DNA of 64,000 bases, from NCBI RefSeq assembly GCF_014873755.1, contig NZ_JADBEG010000001.1, positions 6,422,501 through 6,486,500 of the forward strand, given 5' to 3'. The notes beneath the pieces are model-generated. The model saw nothing but the letters and a program-made list of their open reading frames with translations, was not told where the DNA came from and ran no database searches. Below are positions 24,747-33,189 of this stretch, one piece after another (within the stretch, counting starts at the first letter, position 1; each line of letters opens with the position of its first letter). Origin of the DNA: Amycolatopsis lexingtonensis (GTDB lineage: Bacteria; Actinomycetota; Actinomycetes; Mycobacteriales; Pseudonocardiaceae). The translations under genes were made by a program, and so were the position numbers.

Positions 24747-26051
24747 GTGTTCGATACGCCGCTTTCGTTCCAGGAACTGGAGTCGCTCGCCGGGGGTGAC
24801 GTCCGCCGGTGGGTGGACTTCGACCTCGCCGTGCGGCGCTGGTGGCGGCCGAACCTCGCCTTCCGCACGGCCGGCCTCGGCCGCCGGCCGCCGCGCGAGG
24901 TGCTGGCGGAAGCCGCCTGCTACGCCGACGGGCGGGTGCGGGAGGCCGCGGTCGAGCGGCTGGCGGCCGGCGACGACCCGGAAGCGCTGCCGCTGCTGCT
25001 GATCCGCTGCGTCGACTGGGTGGCGCCGGTCCGGGAGGCGGCGCGGAAAGCCGCACTGTCCAAACTGGACGAACCCGCCCTCCGCGCGATGCTGCCGCTC
25101 ATCGCCGTCCTGGGGCGGCGGCAGGTCGACGCCTGGATGCCCACGCTCTTCCGCGACAACCTGCCCCGCGTGCTCGACACCGCACTGGCGCTGGAAGATC
25201 GCGCGAGCCGCCGCTGGGCGCATACGGAAGCACTCGACCTGCTCCCCCGCGAGCGGCTGCTGGACATCGCCCGGCGGGACCACGACCTCGTCGTCCGGAC
25301 GCTGTGCGGCACCGCACTGCTCGACCGCGGTGAGTTCGTCGGCGAACTCCTCGCCGCCGGGTCGCCGAAGATCCGCATGCGCGCGCTGACGCTCGTCGAC
25401 GAGGCCACCGTCGAAGCCCACCTGGCGGACCGCTCGTCCCTGGTCCGCTCGATGGCCCAGGCCCTCGTCCTCAAGGCGGGTGGTGACCCCGCCGCGCACT
25501 ACCGGACGCTGCCCGCCTCCCCCGGCGCGATCGCCGGGCTCGGCGAGACCGGCACCGCCGAAGACGCGTGGCGGCTCGAACAACACCTCGCGGACGAACG
25601 GCCCCGGGTCCGCGCGCTCGCGGTCCGCGGCCTGCGCCGGATCGCGCCGGAATCGGCGGCGGTGCGGCCGTTGCTGACCGACCCGTCGCCCGCGGTCGCC
25701 CGCCAGGCGGTGGCGTTCCTGCGCGGCAAGCCCGCGCTCGTCGGCGTGCCCGCGCTGCGAGCGCTGCTGGCACCGGGGCTCCCGCGCCACACCCGGCGGA
25801 CCGGCGCGAACTTGCTCCGCGACCGCGACACCTGGCTGCGCTTGCACACGAACCTGACGCTGCTGCCCGACGCGGACCTGGGCGCCGACGCCGAGCAGGA
25901 CCTGCGGTCGTGTCACCAGCACCTGGCCGGTGTCTACACCAGACCGCCGGCCGGGCTCAGAACCGAGATCGAGGCCGCCTGCACCGGCCTCGACCCGGCC
26001 ACGGCCCGCTGGATCCGCTCGATACTCGGCTCCGCCCGGTTCCGCCCCTGA
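24747..26051 (+). CDS. HEAT-like repeat protein
   Basis: Protein of 434 residues made of short alpha-helical pairs, for example REAAVERLAAGDDPEALPLL, VREAARKAALSKLDEPALRA and RVRALAVRGLRRIAPESAAV, typical of HEAT/PBS-lyase-like scaffolds. No catalytic motif is seen; a protein-binding role is likely. The GTG at 24747 directly follows GAGGGG. The stop abuts the stop of the convergent sensor kinase gene (TGATCA at 26049-26054). Confidence 0.65.
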   Translation: MFDTPLSFQELESLAGGDVRRWVDFDLAVRRWWRPNLAFRTAGLGRRPPREVLAEAACYADGRVREAAVERLAAGDDPEALPLLLIRCVDWVAPVREAARKAALSKLDEPALRAMLPLIAVLGRRQVDAWMPTLFRDNLPRVLDTALALEDRASRRWAHTEALDLLPRERLLDIARRDHDLVVRTLCGTALLDRGEFVGELLAAGSPKIRMRALTLVDEATVEAHLADRSSLVRSMAQALVLKAGGDPAAHYRTLPASPGAIAGLGETGTAEDAWRLEQHLADERPRVRALAVRGLRRIAPESAAVRPLLTDPSPAVARQAVAFLRGKPALVGVPALRALLAPGLPRHTRRTGANLLRDRDTWLRLHTNLTLLPDADLGADAEQDLRSCHQHLAGVYTRPPAGLRTEIEAACTGLDPATARWIRSILGSARFRP

Positions 26052-27251
26052 TCACGTGGCCGCGTCGGCGCGGAGCAACGTCAAGGTGAACGTCGCTCCC
26101 GCGCCCGGCCGGCCCACCGCCGCGATGGTGCCGCCGTGGCCCGTCACCACTTCGCGCACCAACGCCAGTCCCAACCCGAAGCGGCGGCCGTCGCCGTCGG
26201 AGCCGCGGGCGAAGCGCTCGAAGATGCGGTCCGCGTCGGCCGCCGGGAAGCCGACGCCGGTGTCGTGGACGCGCAGCTCCACGTGCCGTTCGTCCGGGAC
26301 GCCCAGCCGCACCTCGATCGAGCCGCCCGGTGGGGTGTGGCCGAGTGCGTTGTCCAGCAACGCCGACAGCACCCGCCGCAACGCCGTCGGCACGCCCTGG
26401 ACCACGTACGGCCGCCGCTCGCGGGTCACCGCCAGGCGGACCTGGCCCTGTCCCGCGCGGACCGTCTCCGCCGCGACCGCCTCCTCCGCGAGCGATCCCA
26501 GGTCCACCAGCTCCAGCGACGGCCGGTCGCCCGCCTGCGCCGACAGCAGCAGGTCTTCGACGACTTCGCCGAGCTCCCGGGTGCCGCGGACCAGCTGGCC
26601 GAGGTCCTCCGCGTCCCGGCCCGACGCGCGCCGGGCCAGCAGCTGCGCGCGGGTGTGCAGGCGGGTCAGCGGGGCCCGGAGTTCGTGGGACGCGTCCGCG
26701 ACGAACGTCCGCTGCCGCCGCAGGGCGTCGGCCAGGGGACGGATCGCCCGGCCGGCCAGCACCCGGCCGCACAGCACCGCCGCGAGCAGCGCGAGCACCT
26801 CCGCGACGCCGAGGCCGAACACCAGCGACGAGCGGTCCTGGATCTGGTAGACCTCCTCGAAGTACGCCTGCGACACGACACCGCCGCGGTTCTCGACGCG
26901 GATCGTGTACGTCATGCCGCCGATCGGGCGCCGTTCCGTGTGGACGTCGCCGGGCGCGGGCACGGTCGAGGCCAGTGAAGCCACCGGCATCCCGGCCGGC
27001 GGCGGTCCCGCGGGCGCGTGCAGCACCGGCGTGAACAGCCAGACGCAGCCCGGCGGGGTCGCCGTGGGGCCGAGCTGGATCGTGCGGGCCAGCACCCGAT
27101 CGGCGTCGGCGTGCTGCCCGGACAGCATGATCCCGTACGCGATCGCGCCCGCGACCGCCACGAGCAGCGACACCACCACGGAGATCTGCGCGGTGATCGC
27201 CCACCGCGCCCGCCGCAGGGCCCCGTCCTCGGGGTCGCCGCGGGGGCTCAC
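26052..27251 (-). CDS. two-component sensor histidine kinase
   Basis: Membrane kinase of 399 residues with two membrane segments (about 20-43 and 142-165) enclosing a roughly 100-residue extracytoplasmic domain. A HAMP-like region is followed by the H-box DASHELRAPLTR (phospho-accepting His189) and the ATPase domain with LLDNALGH (N box), HDTGVGFP (G1) and FGLGLALVREVV (G2). The GTG start overlaps the response regulator stop by four bases. It closes a long minus-strand locus of redox genes and an antiporter; the sensed signal is unknown. Confidence 0.9.
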   Translation of the reverse strand: MSPRGDPEDGALRRARWAITAQISVVVSLLVAVAGAIAYGIMLSGQHADADRVLARTIQLGPTATPPGCVWLFTPVLHAPAGPPPAGMPVASLASTVPAPGDVHTERRPIGGMTYTIRVENRGGVVSQAYFEEVYQIQDRSSLVFGLGVAEVLALLAAVLCGRVLAGRAIRPLADALRRQRTFVADASHELRAPLTRLHTRAQLLARRASGRDAEDLGQLVRGTRELGEVVEDLLLSAQAGDRPSLELVDLGSLAEEAVAAETVRAGQGQVRLAVTRERRPYVVQGVPTALRRVLSALLDNALGHTPPGGSIEVRLGVPDERHVELRVHDTGVGFPAADADRIFERFARGSDGDGRRFGLGLALVREVVTGHGGTIAAVGRPGAGATFTLTLLRADAAT

Positions 27252-27922
27252 ACCGCGCCGATCTGGTAGCCGAGGCCGTGCACGGTCCGCACGACGTCCC
27301 GGCCGAGCTTGCGCCGCAGGTAGTACACATACGTGTCCACAATGGACTCCCCGGTCGAGTCGGCGAAGACGGCTCCCCGCAGCGACGCCCGCGGGTGGAT
27401 CGCCTTCGGCCGCTGCGCCAGCGTCCGCAGCAGCTCGAACTCCCGCCCGGACAGCGTGATCCGCTCGCCGCGCGGCAGCACGACCTCGTGCCGCCGCAGG
27501 TCGAGGGCCGCGGTGCCGAGCGGGAGGCACTCCGCGCCTTCGAGGTCACGCCGTCCCAGCGCGCGCAAGCGGGCCAGCAGCTCCTCGGCCTCGAACGGCT
27601 TGACGAGGTAGTCGTCGGAGCCGGCGTCGAGCCCGCCGACGCGGTCGGCCAGCTCGCCGAGCGCCGAAAGCACCAGGACCCGCGTGGTCACCGCCCTGGC
27701 CCGCAGCTGCCGCACCAGCTCCAGGCCGTCGAGCACCGGGAGGCGGCGATCGATGATCATCACGTCGTACCGCCCGGTGAGCCCGAGGTGCAGGCCGCGC
27801 TGACCGTCGTGCGCGGCCTCGGTTTCGTAGCCTTCGTCGGTGAGCAGCTCCGCGAGCATGCCCGCGAGCTCGCGGTCGTCCTCGACCACGAGCACCCGCG
27901 GTTTCGTCGCCCCATCGTGCAC
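27248..27922 (-). CDS. OmpR-family response regulator
   Basis: Protein of 224 residues: receiver domain with acidic pocket EDD (14-16), phospho-acceptor Asp58 (MIIDRRLP) and conserved Lys in LVKPFEA, then a winged-helix DNA-binding domain ending in SIVDTYVYYLRRKLGRDVVRT-type recognition and wing segments. It starts at a GTG (27922), 38 bases after the antiporter stop, and is coupled to the kinase that follows. Its likely targets include the upstream redox and antiporter genes. Confidence 0.92.
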   Translation of the reverse strand: MHDGATKPRVLVVEDDRELAGMLAELLTDEGYETEAAHDGQRGLHLGLTGRYDVMIIDRRLPVLDGLELVRQLRARAVTTRVLVLSALGELADRVGGLDAGSDDYLVKPFEAEELLARLRALGRRDLEGAECLPLGTAALDLRRHEVVLPRGERITLSGREFELLRTLAQRPKAIHPRASLRGAVFADSTGESIVDTYVYYLRRKLGRDVVRTVHGLGYQIGAV

Positions 27923-27959
27923 GAGTCCATACTGGCAGTGATTTTCTAAGTTTGAACTA

Positions 27960-29240
27960 TCAACTTTTCCCGGTCACCGGGACCGGTTCCGCCGTCAGGA
28001 GCACTTCACTGCTCCCCTTGCGGGCATCGCGCCGGTCGAGCCACGCGAGCACCGGCGCGGTCATGATCGTGGTGACGAGTGCGACGAGCACCAGCACCGT
28101 GAACAACGCCGGCGAGACGATGCCGGCGGCGAGCCCGACGTTGAGCGCGATCAGCTGCATCAGCCCGCGGGCGTTGATCAGCGTGCCGACGCGCAACGCG
28201 ATCGGCTGCGGCTCCCCCACCAGCCGCGCCGCTCCCCAGCAGGCTCCGAGCTTGCCGACGATCGCGACGACCACGCAGAGCACCGCGAACAGCAGCAGCT
28301 TCGGATCGGCGAGCAGCGCGAACCGCGTGTTCAGGCCGGAATAGGTGAAGAACAGCGGGAGGAACACGATCCGCCCGATCGGCATGATCTTCGCGAGCAC
28401 GGCGTCCGCGGCGGGCACGCGGGGGAACACGATGCCGACGCAGAAGGCGCCGAACACCGCGTACAGCCCGATGATGTCGGTGAACCAGGCGGCCGCGAAC
28501 AGCGTCAACGCCGTGATCAGCATCTTCTGGTCGGCGGAGACCCGTTCGCTGCCCATCGCCTTCGCGAGCACCCGGCGTCCGACGAGCACCAGCAGCAACG
28601 CGAACAGCAGGCCGCCGCCCACGGCCAGCGCGACCGGCCCGGCCGAGTCGCCGTGCATGCCCAGCACAACGGCCAGCAGGACCCACGCCAGGACGTCGTC
28701 GAGGGCGCCGCAGGCCAGTGCGAGCGAGCCGAACCGGGTGCCGCCGAGACCGCGTTCGGTGATGATCCGGGCGAGCATCGGGAACGCGGTGATGGCCAGC
28801 GCGACCCCGACGAACGCCGCCGACGTCGCGAGCGAGACGCCGTCCTTGGCGATGCCGGCCCAGCTCGTGCCGAACACGGCGACGCCGACACCGAGCGCGA
28901 GCGGCACCACCGTGCCCGCGGCCGAGATCACGCCGACCGACTTCGCCGAGCCGCGGATGCTGCGGAGGCTGAACTCGTACCCCGCGCCGAACATGTAGAT
29001 GACCAGGCCGATCTGCCCGCCGACGTAGAGCAGCGGGCGGATGCCGTCCGGGAACAGCGCCGTCTGCACGTCGGGGAGGACCAGCCCCAGCAGTGACGGG
29101 CCGAGCAGCACGCCGGAGATCATCTCGCCGACCACCGGCGGCTGACCCAGCCGCACCGCGACCAGGCAGACCAGCCGGCACACGACGAGGATCGCCGCGA
29201 CGGCGAGGAAGAAAGCCGGTGCCGCTTCGGTGGGGCTCAC
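27960..29240 (-). CDS. CPA2-type cation/proton antiporter
   Basis: Integral membrane protein of 426 residues with about twelve helices, of the KefB/Na+:H+ exchanger superfamily. Recognisable parts are GEMISGVLLGPSLLG (about 37-51) and the helix 5-6 region with an acidic pair ALACGALDDVLAWVLL that holds the ion-binding Asp. No TrkA-N nucleotide domain follows. The GTG start overlaps the P450 stop by four bases, so it belongs to the operon of oxidative enzymes, perhaps to handle pH, ions or a toxic product. Confidence 0.88.
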   Translation of the reverse strand: MSPTEAAPAFFLAVAAILVVCRLVCLVAVRLGQPPVVGEMISGVLLGPSLLGLVLPDVQTALFPDGIRPLLYVGGQIGLVIYMFGAGYEFSLRSIRGSAKSVGVISAAGTVVPLALGVGVAVFGTSWAGIAKDGVSLATSAAFVGVALAITAFPMLARIITERGLGGTRFGSLALACGALDDVLAWVLLAVVLGMHGDSAGPVALAVGGGLLFALLLVLVGRRVLAKAMGSERVSADQKMLITALTLFAAAWFTDIIGLYAVFGAFCVGIVFPRVPAADAVLAKIMPIGRIVFLPLFFTYSGLNTRFALLADPKLLLFAVLCVVVAIVGKLGACWGAARLVGEPQPIALRVGTLINARGLMQLIALNVGLAAGIVSPALFTVLVLVALVTTIMTAPVLAWLDRRDARKGSSEVLLTAEPVPVTGKS

Positions 29241-30502
29241 GAGTTACCTCCGGCGAAGTAGGTGGTGCACAAGGCTTGGCGACGGGCGTCGAGGACCATG
29301 TACGTGCCGAACACGAGCTGGGCGAAGCTGCGCCAGACGTCTTCCCAGCGGTCGCGCACCGCGAGCCACAGCAGCGGCAAGCGCTTTCGCCGGGCCCCGT
29401 GCGGGGTGAGCAGCGCCGGGCCGCGGTTGGGGATCGACCGCGTGTGCCCGGCCGTGGAGGCGAGGCTGAACCGGCGCAGCACCTCGCGCGTCACCACGCG
29501 CATCGTCGGCGGGGCCAGCCCACGGGCCGGGCAGGCGCGGTTCTGCGTGACGCCGAACGGGATGAAAGCGTCCTTTTCGGACTGGGCGGCGAACTCCGGG
29601 TAGCTGAAGCACAGCACCGTGCCCGCCGGGATGGTCAGGTCCGCCAGCTCGATGTCGGCGGTCGAGATCCGGTGCGCGATGCCGAACAGCGGGTACCGGC
29701 GCAGGCCGTCGTCGATGACTCGGTCGAGGTAGGCGTCGTCGTCCGGGTGCTCGGCGAGGCGCCGCTGGGTGTCCGGGGACTTCGCGATGATCATCAGCAG
29801 GTGCGCCATCGCCTCCGACATCTGCACGACGGCCGTGTTGAAGAACGTGCCCTGCAGGTAGTAGGCCTGCTCCTCGGGGGTCAGGGACGCCGGCAGCGGG
29901 TGCGGGACGTCGGCGAGGCGCCGCCGCAGGTACTTCGTCAGCCGGGCCCGGCGGCGCATGTTCCGCGGCCGCACGCACTTCAGCGCCGAGACGACGTCGT
30001 CGGCGTGCGCCACGATGAGGTCCCGCGCCTCGGGCGGGCACGGCTCCTCGAAGACCAGCTCGTAGTACAGCTCGGCCCAGATCGGCATCATCTCGTCACG
30101 CAGCCGGACGAGCCCGGGCTCGACGCCGTCGAGGACGTGCGCGGCCACCCGCCGGGCCAGCTCCTCGGAGTCCTTTTTGGACCGGATCAGGATGTGCCGG
30201 GTGCACTTGGCGACTTCGTCGTAGCGCGGCCCGGGTTCCAGGTGCTCCTGGTGCACCTCGGGGCCGGGCGCGAGCCAGTACCAGAACAGGTCGGACAGCG
30301 CGGCCCCGCGGCTGCGGCCGTTCGCCGCCGGGTCGGCGTAGACGCGCCGGAAGTCCTCGACGCCGACCCGCTCGCCGGGGATGGTCACCGCTTCCTGGCC
30401 GTTGACCAGCGCGAAGATCTTCATCCGCAGCGCCACGACCCGGCTGGGCAGCCACACGGGCGCGGTCAGCGCGGCGCCCGCCGCCAGCACCTTGCCGATC
30501 AT
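29237..30502 (-). CDS. divergent cytochrome P450
   Basis: Protein of 421 residues with the P450 outline but unusual motifs. The haem loop is FIPFGVTQNRACPARG with the ligand at Cys324; Arg at -2 is kept, while the usual Gly at -4 is Gln. The K-helix ExxR is DGLR (265-268). The I-helix AGxxT is replaced by GTFFNTA (218-224), so the usual oxygen-activating acid/alcohol pair is missing. This suggests a peroxide-using, isomerising or otherwise atypical P450. It is coupled on both sides: ATGA overlap with the hydroxyacid oxidase gene before it and GTGA with the antiporter gene after it. Confidence 0.7.
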   Translation of the reverse strand: MIGKVLAAGAALTAPVWLPSRVVALRMKIFALVNGQEAVTIPGERVGVEDFRRVYADPAANGRSRGAALSDLFWYWLAPGPEVHQEHLEPGPRYDEVAKCTRHILIRSKKDSEELARRVAAHVLDGVEPGLVRLRDEMMPIWAELYYELVFEEPCPPEARDLIVAHADDVVSALKCVRPRNMRRRARLTKYLRRRLADVPHPLPASLTPEEQAYYLQGTFFNTAVVQMSEAMAHLLMIIAKSPDTQRRLAEHPDDDAYLDRVIDDGLRRYPLFGIAHRISTADIELADLTIPAGTVLCFSYPEFAAQSEKDAFIPFGVTQNRACPARGLAPPTMRVVTREVLRRFSLASTAGHTRSIPNRGPALLTPHGARRKRLPLLWLAVRDRWEDVWRSFAQLVFGTYMVLDARRQALCTTYFAGGNS

Positions 30503-31569
30503 CGCCGCACCTGGTCCGGGGTCAGGTCGGCCGGGTGCCGGCCGCCGCAAAGGGCGAGCGCCTGGTCGAAGTCCTCCCGCAGCAGCTCCAGGACCTCCGT
30601 GACGCCTTCGCGCCCGCCCGCGGCGAGGCCCCAGACGATCGGGCGGCCGACCGCGACCGCGTCCGCACCCAGCGCCAGCGCCTTGACGACGTCGGTGCCG
30701 CGGCGGATCCCGCCGTCCACCAGCACCGGGATCGCCCCGCCGACAGCGGTCGCGATGTCGGGCAGTACGTCGATGGTGGCGGGCACGGTGTCGAGCTGGC
30801 GGCCGCCGTGGTTGGACACGACGATCCCGGCGACGCCGTGGTGCACGGCCAGCCGCGCGTCCTCGGCGTGCAGCACGCCCTTGATCAGCACCGGCAGCTT
30901 CGTCTTGCCCCGCAGCCACGCGATGTGGTCCCAGTTCAGCCCGGCCGACATGACGATCTCGCGGACATGGCTGGCGTTGCCGCCGCTGCGGTTCTCGCCG
31001 ATGTTCCGGAGGTTCTCCACGACCAGCCCCGGCGGCAGGTCGTGGAAGTCGTTGCGGTCGTCGCGTTCGCGGCGGCCGAGCACCGGCGAGTCGACGGTGA
31101 CGACGAACGCCTTCACCCCGGCCGCTTCCGCCCGGCGCACGATCGCTTCGGTGAACTCCAGATCCGGTTGCAGGTAGAGCTGGAACCACAGGCCCGGATC
31201 CGGCGCGACCTCGCGGGCCGCCGCGGCGACGTCCTCGATCGCCGTGGTGGCGGCCATGCTGACGACCATGATCGTGCCCGCCCGCGCCGCCGCCCGCGCC
31301 GTGGCGAGTTCGCCGTCGGCGTGCGCGAGCCGGTGGAACGCCGTGGGCGCGACCAGGATCGGCATCGACGACGACGTCCCGAGCAGCTCGATGCTCAGGT
31401 CCCGCTTGTCGCTGCCGCGCAGGACCCGCGGCAGCAGCCGCAGCTTCTTGAACGCGGTTTCGTTCTCCCGCACGGTGATCTCGTCCTGCGCGCCGCCCGC
31501 GAAGTAGTCGTAGTGCGCCGGGTCGAGGCGCTCGCGGGCCGCGGCCTCGAACTCCGCGATCGTGCGCAT
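30499..31569 (-). CDS. FMN-dependent alpha-hydroxy-acid oxidase
   Basis: Enzyme of 356 residues with the FMN-binding TIM barrel of the glycolate oxidase, lactate oxidase and hydroxymandelate oxidase family. It oxidises a 2-hydroxy acid to the 2-keto acid, with oxygen or another acceptor. Visible are the N-terminal YDYFAGGAQDE (19-29), APTAFHRLAH, the catalytic SNHGGRQLD (His base and substrate Arg) and the FMN phosphate site DGGIRRGTD. The ATG overlaps the monooxygenase stop by one base and its end overlaps the P450 start. A hydroxymandelate-type substrate is possible in this genus but unproven. Confidence 0.85.
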   Translation of the reverse strand: MRTIAEFEAAARERLDPAHYDYFAGGAQDEITVRENETAFKKLRLLPRVLRGSDKRDLSIELLGTSSSMPILVAPTAFHRLAHADGELATARAAARAGTIMVVSMAATTAIEDVAAAAREVAPDPGLWFQLYLQPDLEFTEAIVRRAEAAGVKAFVVTVDSPVLGRRERDDRNDFHDLPPGLVVENLRNIGENRSGGNASHVREIVMSAGLNWDHIAWLRGKTKLPVLIKGVLHAEDARLAVHHGVAGIVVSNHGGRQLDTVPATIDVLPDIATAVGGAIPVLVDGGIRRGTDVVKALALGADAVAVGRPIVWGLAAGGREGVTEVLELLREDFDQALALCGGRHPADLTPDQVRR

Positions 31570-33110
31570 CAGAGCTCCCGCGAGAAGAACGCGGTCAGCG
31601 GTTCGACGTGCACCTCTTTGTCCCACTCGTTCTCGAGGTTCTCGGTGACGTGGTGGGTGGCGACCAGCTCGCCGCGGCGGTAGTGCCGGACGATCGGGTG
31701 CAGGTAGTGGCCCTCGCCGTGGTCGTTCGCCTTGTCCTGCGCGGCCCGCGCGACGAAGTCGAACGGGTCGATCTTGTCGTGGTCGGGGCCGTAGTCGAGG
31801 GTGACGACGTAAGCGTCCTCGGGCGGGTCGGCCAGCACGCGGTCCACCGGCACCTCCTCGAGGTAGCGTGCGGTGTCGCCGTCGACGACCACGACGTCGC
31901 CGAGGAAGCCGAACTGCTGGTACAGCGCGGAAGTCCGGTTGATCCGGGTGATCACGGCGTCGGTCAGCGTGTCCGGTTTGGCGGGCAGTTCGGTGCTCGG
32001 CCACGGTGTGCCGTGGTAGCGCTCGTTCAGCACCTTGGCCAGCGCGCGGGCGCCGTAGCGGAAGCCGTGGATGAACGCGCTGGTGGCCTTCTTGAAGTCG
32101 CGGACCTGCGTGATCGTGCCGGCGAAGTAGAGGTCCGGCACGTTCACCGACTCCCAGCTCGGCGTCTGCGCCGGGAAGCGGTCGTTGATCGTGAGCTCCG
32201 GGCGGCAGTCCTCGTCGAAGAGTTCCGCGTCGAAGCGGAAGCCGGTGCAGCAGATCACGCGGTCGTAGCGGACCTCCTTGATCACCTCGTCGGCGCGGGC
32301 GAAGGCGAACTTGACGTGGTAGCCGTCGGCGTCCTTGCGGACCTCGCGCACGTCGCCGTCGAGGATCGCGTGCTGCAGCTTCAGCTGGTACATGTCGAGG
32401 ATGCCCGCGTTGTAGGCACGCAGGTGGCCGACGAAGTGCGTGCGCCAGGCCAGTTTCACCGGCCGCGGGCCGCCGACGTGCACAACAGCGGCCTTCTCGA
32501 TGAGGTTGTCCGCGGTCTCGAACGCGGAGTTCCCCTTGCCGAGCACCAGGACGCGCTGGTCGGTGAACTCGTCCGGGTCGACGCTGACGTCGACGTACTG
32601 GTCGATCAGCTCGACGCCGGGGAACCGCGGGATGTACGGCTTCGTGACGCCGGTGGCCATGATCAGCCGCTTCGCGCGGAACTCGTCGTCACCCGCGGTG
32701 AGAACGAAGAGAGCGCTTTCCGGATCGCGGTGGATGCGCGTCACCCGGGTGTCGTAGCGGATGTTCACCCGGTACTTCGCCGCGTAATCGGCGAGATAGC
32801 GCAGCAGGTCCGGAGCGTCCGGGAAGAGCAGTTCGCTGTAGTTCGTGAACAGCACCGGGTCGTCGTCGCCGTCGGCGAGGATCGAGTTCCAGTCCATCCG
32901 GAGGTTGAGCTCCGGGTCGGTGTAGCCGGTGTGCTTCTTGTTGATGGAGATGAGGGTCCGGTGCCGCGGGAAGGTCTCGAAGAAGTGGCCGGGCGCGGAG
33001 CCGGCCTCCAGCACCAGGTACCGGTGCCCGGCGCGGCCGAGGAACTGCCCCAGCTGCAACCCGGCCGGCCCGGCCCCGACCACCAGATAATCGAGCACTT
33101 CCTCCGCCAC
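31569..33110 (-). CDS. FAD-dependent NAD(P)-binding monooxygenase-like oxidoreductase
   Basis: Flavoprotein of 513 residues with two Rossmann sites: FAD site VVGAGPAG (about 9-16) and NAD(P) site VLGKGNSAFETA in the middle. The PGHFFETFPRHRTLISINK stretch and TGYTDPELNLR lie between them, as in flavin-containing monooxygenases. The last 100 residues form an extra domain. The GTG at 33110 is chosen because GGAGG lies five bases upstream; the hairpin at 33124-33157 immediately precedes it. First gene of the coupled operon running to the antiporter. Confidence 0.75.
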   Translation of the reverse strand: MAEEVLDYLVVGAGPAGLQLGQFLGRAGHRYLVLEAGSAPGHFFETFPRHRTLISINKKHTGYTDPELNLRMDWNSILADGDDDPVLFTNYSELLFPDAPDLLRYLADYAAKYRVNIRYDTRVTRIHRDPESALFVLTAGDDEFRAKRLIMATGVTKPYIPRFPGVELIDQYVDVSVDPDEFTDQRVLVLGKGNSAFETADNLIEKAAVVHVGGPRPVKLAWRTHFVGHLRAYNAGILDMYQLKLQHAILDGDVREVRKDADGYHVKFAFARADEVIKEVRYDRVICCTGFRFDAELFDEDCRPELTINDRFPAQTPSWESVNVPDLYFAGTITQVRDFKKATSAFIHGFRYGARALAKVLNERYHGTPWPSTELPAKPDTLTDAVITRINRTSALYQQFGFLGDVVVVDGDTARYLEEVPVDRVLADPPEDAYVVTLDYGPDHDKIDPFDFVARAAQDKANDHGEGHYLHPIVRHYRRGELVATHHVTENLENEWDKEVHVEPLTAFFSREL

Positions 33111-33123
33111 GACGACCTCCTGA

Positions 33124-33157
33124 GGCTCGGCACCGACCACTTGATCGGCGCCGAGCC
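33124..33157 (-). promoter_or_regulatory. leader hairpin before the monooxygenase ribosome site
   Basis: GGCTCGGC (33124-33131) pairs with GCCGAGCC (33150-33157), and the stem extends to 13 pairs with one G-U. It ends a few bases before the GGAGG site of the 33110 gene. There is no T-tract, so it may be an attenuator or processing site rather than a simple terminator of the aldo/keto reductase gene. Confidence 0.5.
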
Positions 33158-33189
33158 TGCTCCGGAGATCTCAGAAAAGCCTCAGAAGA

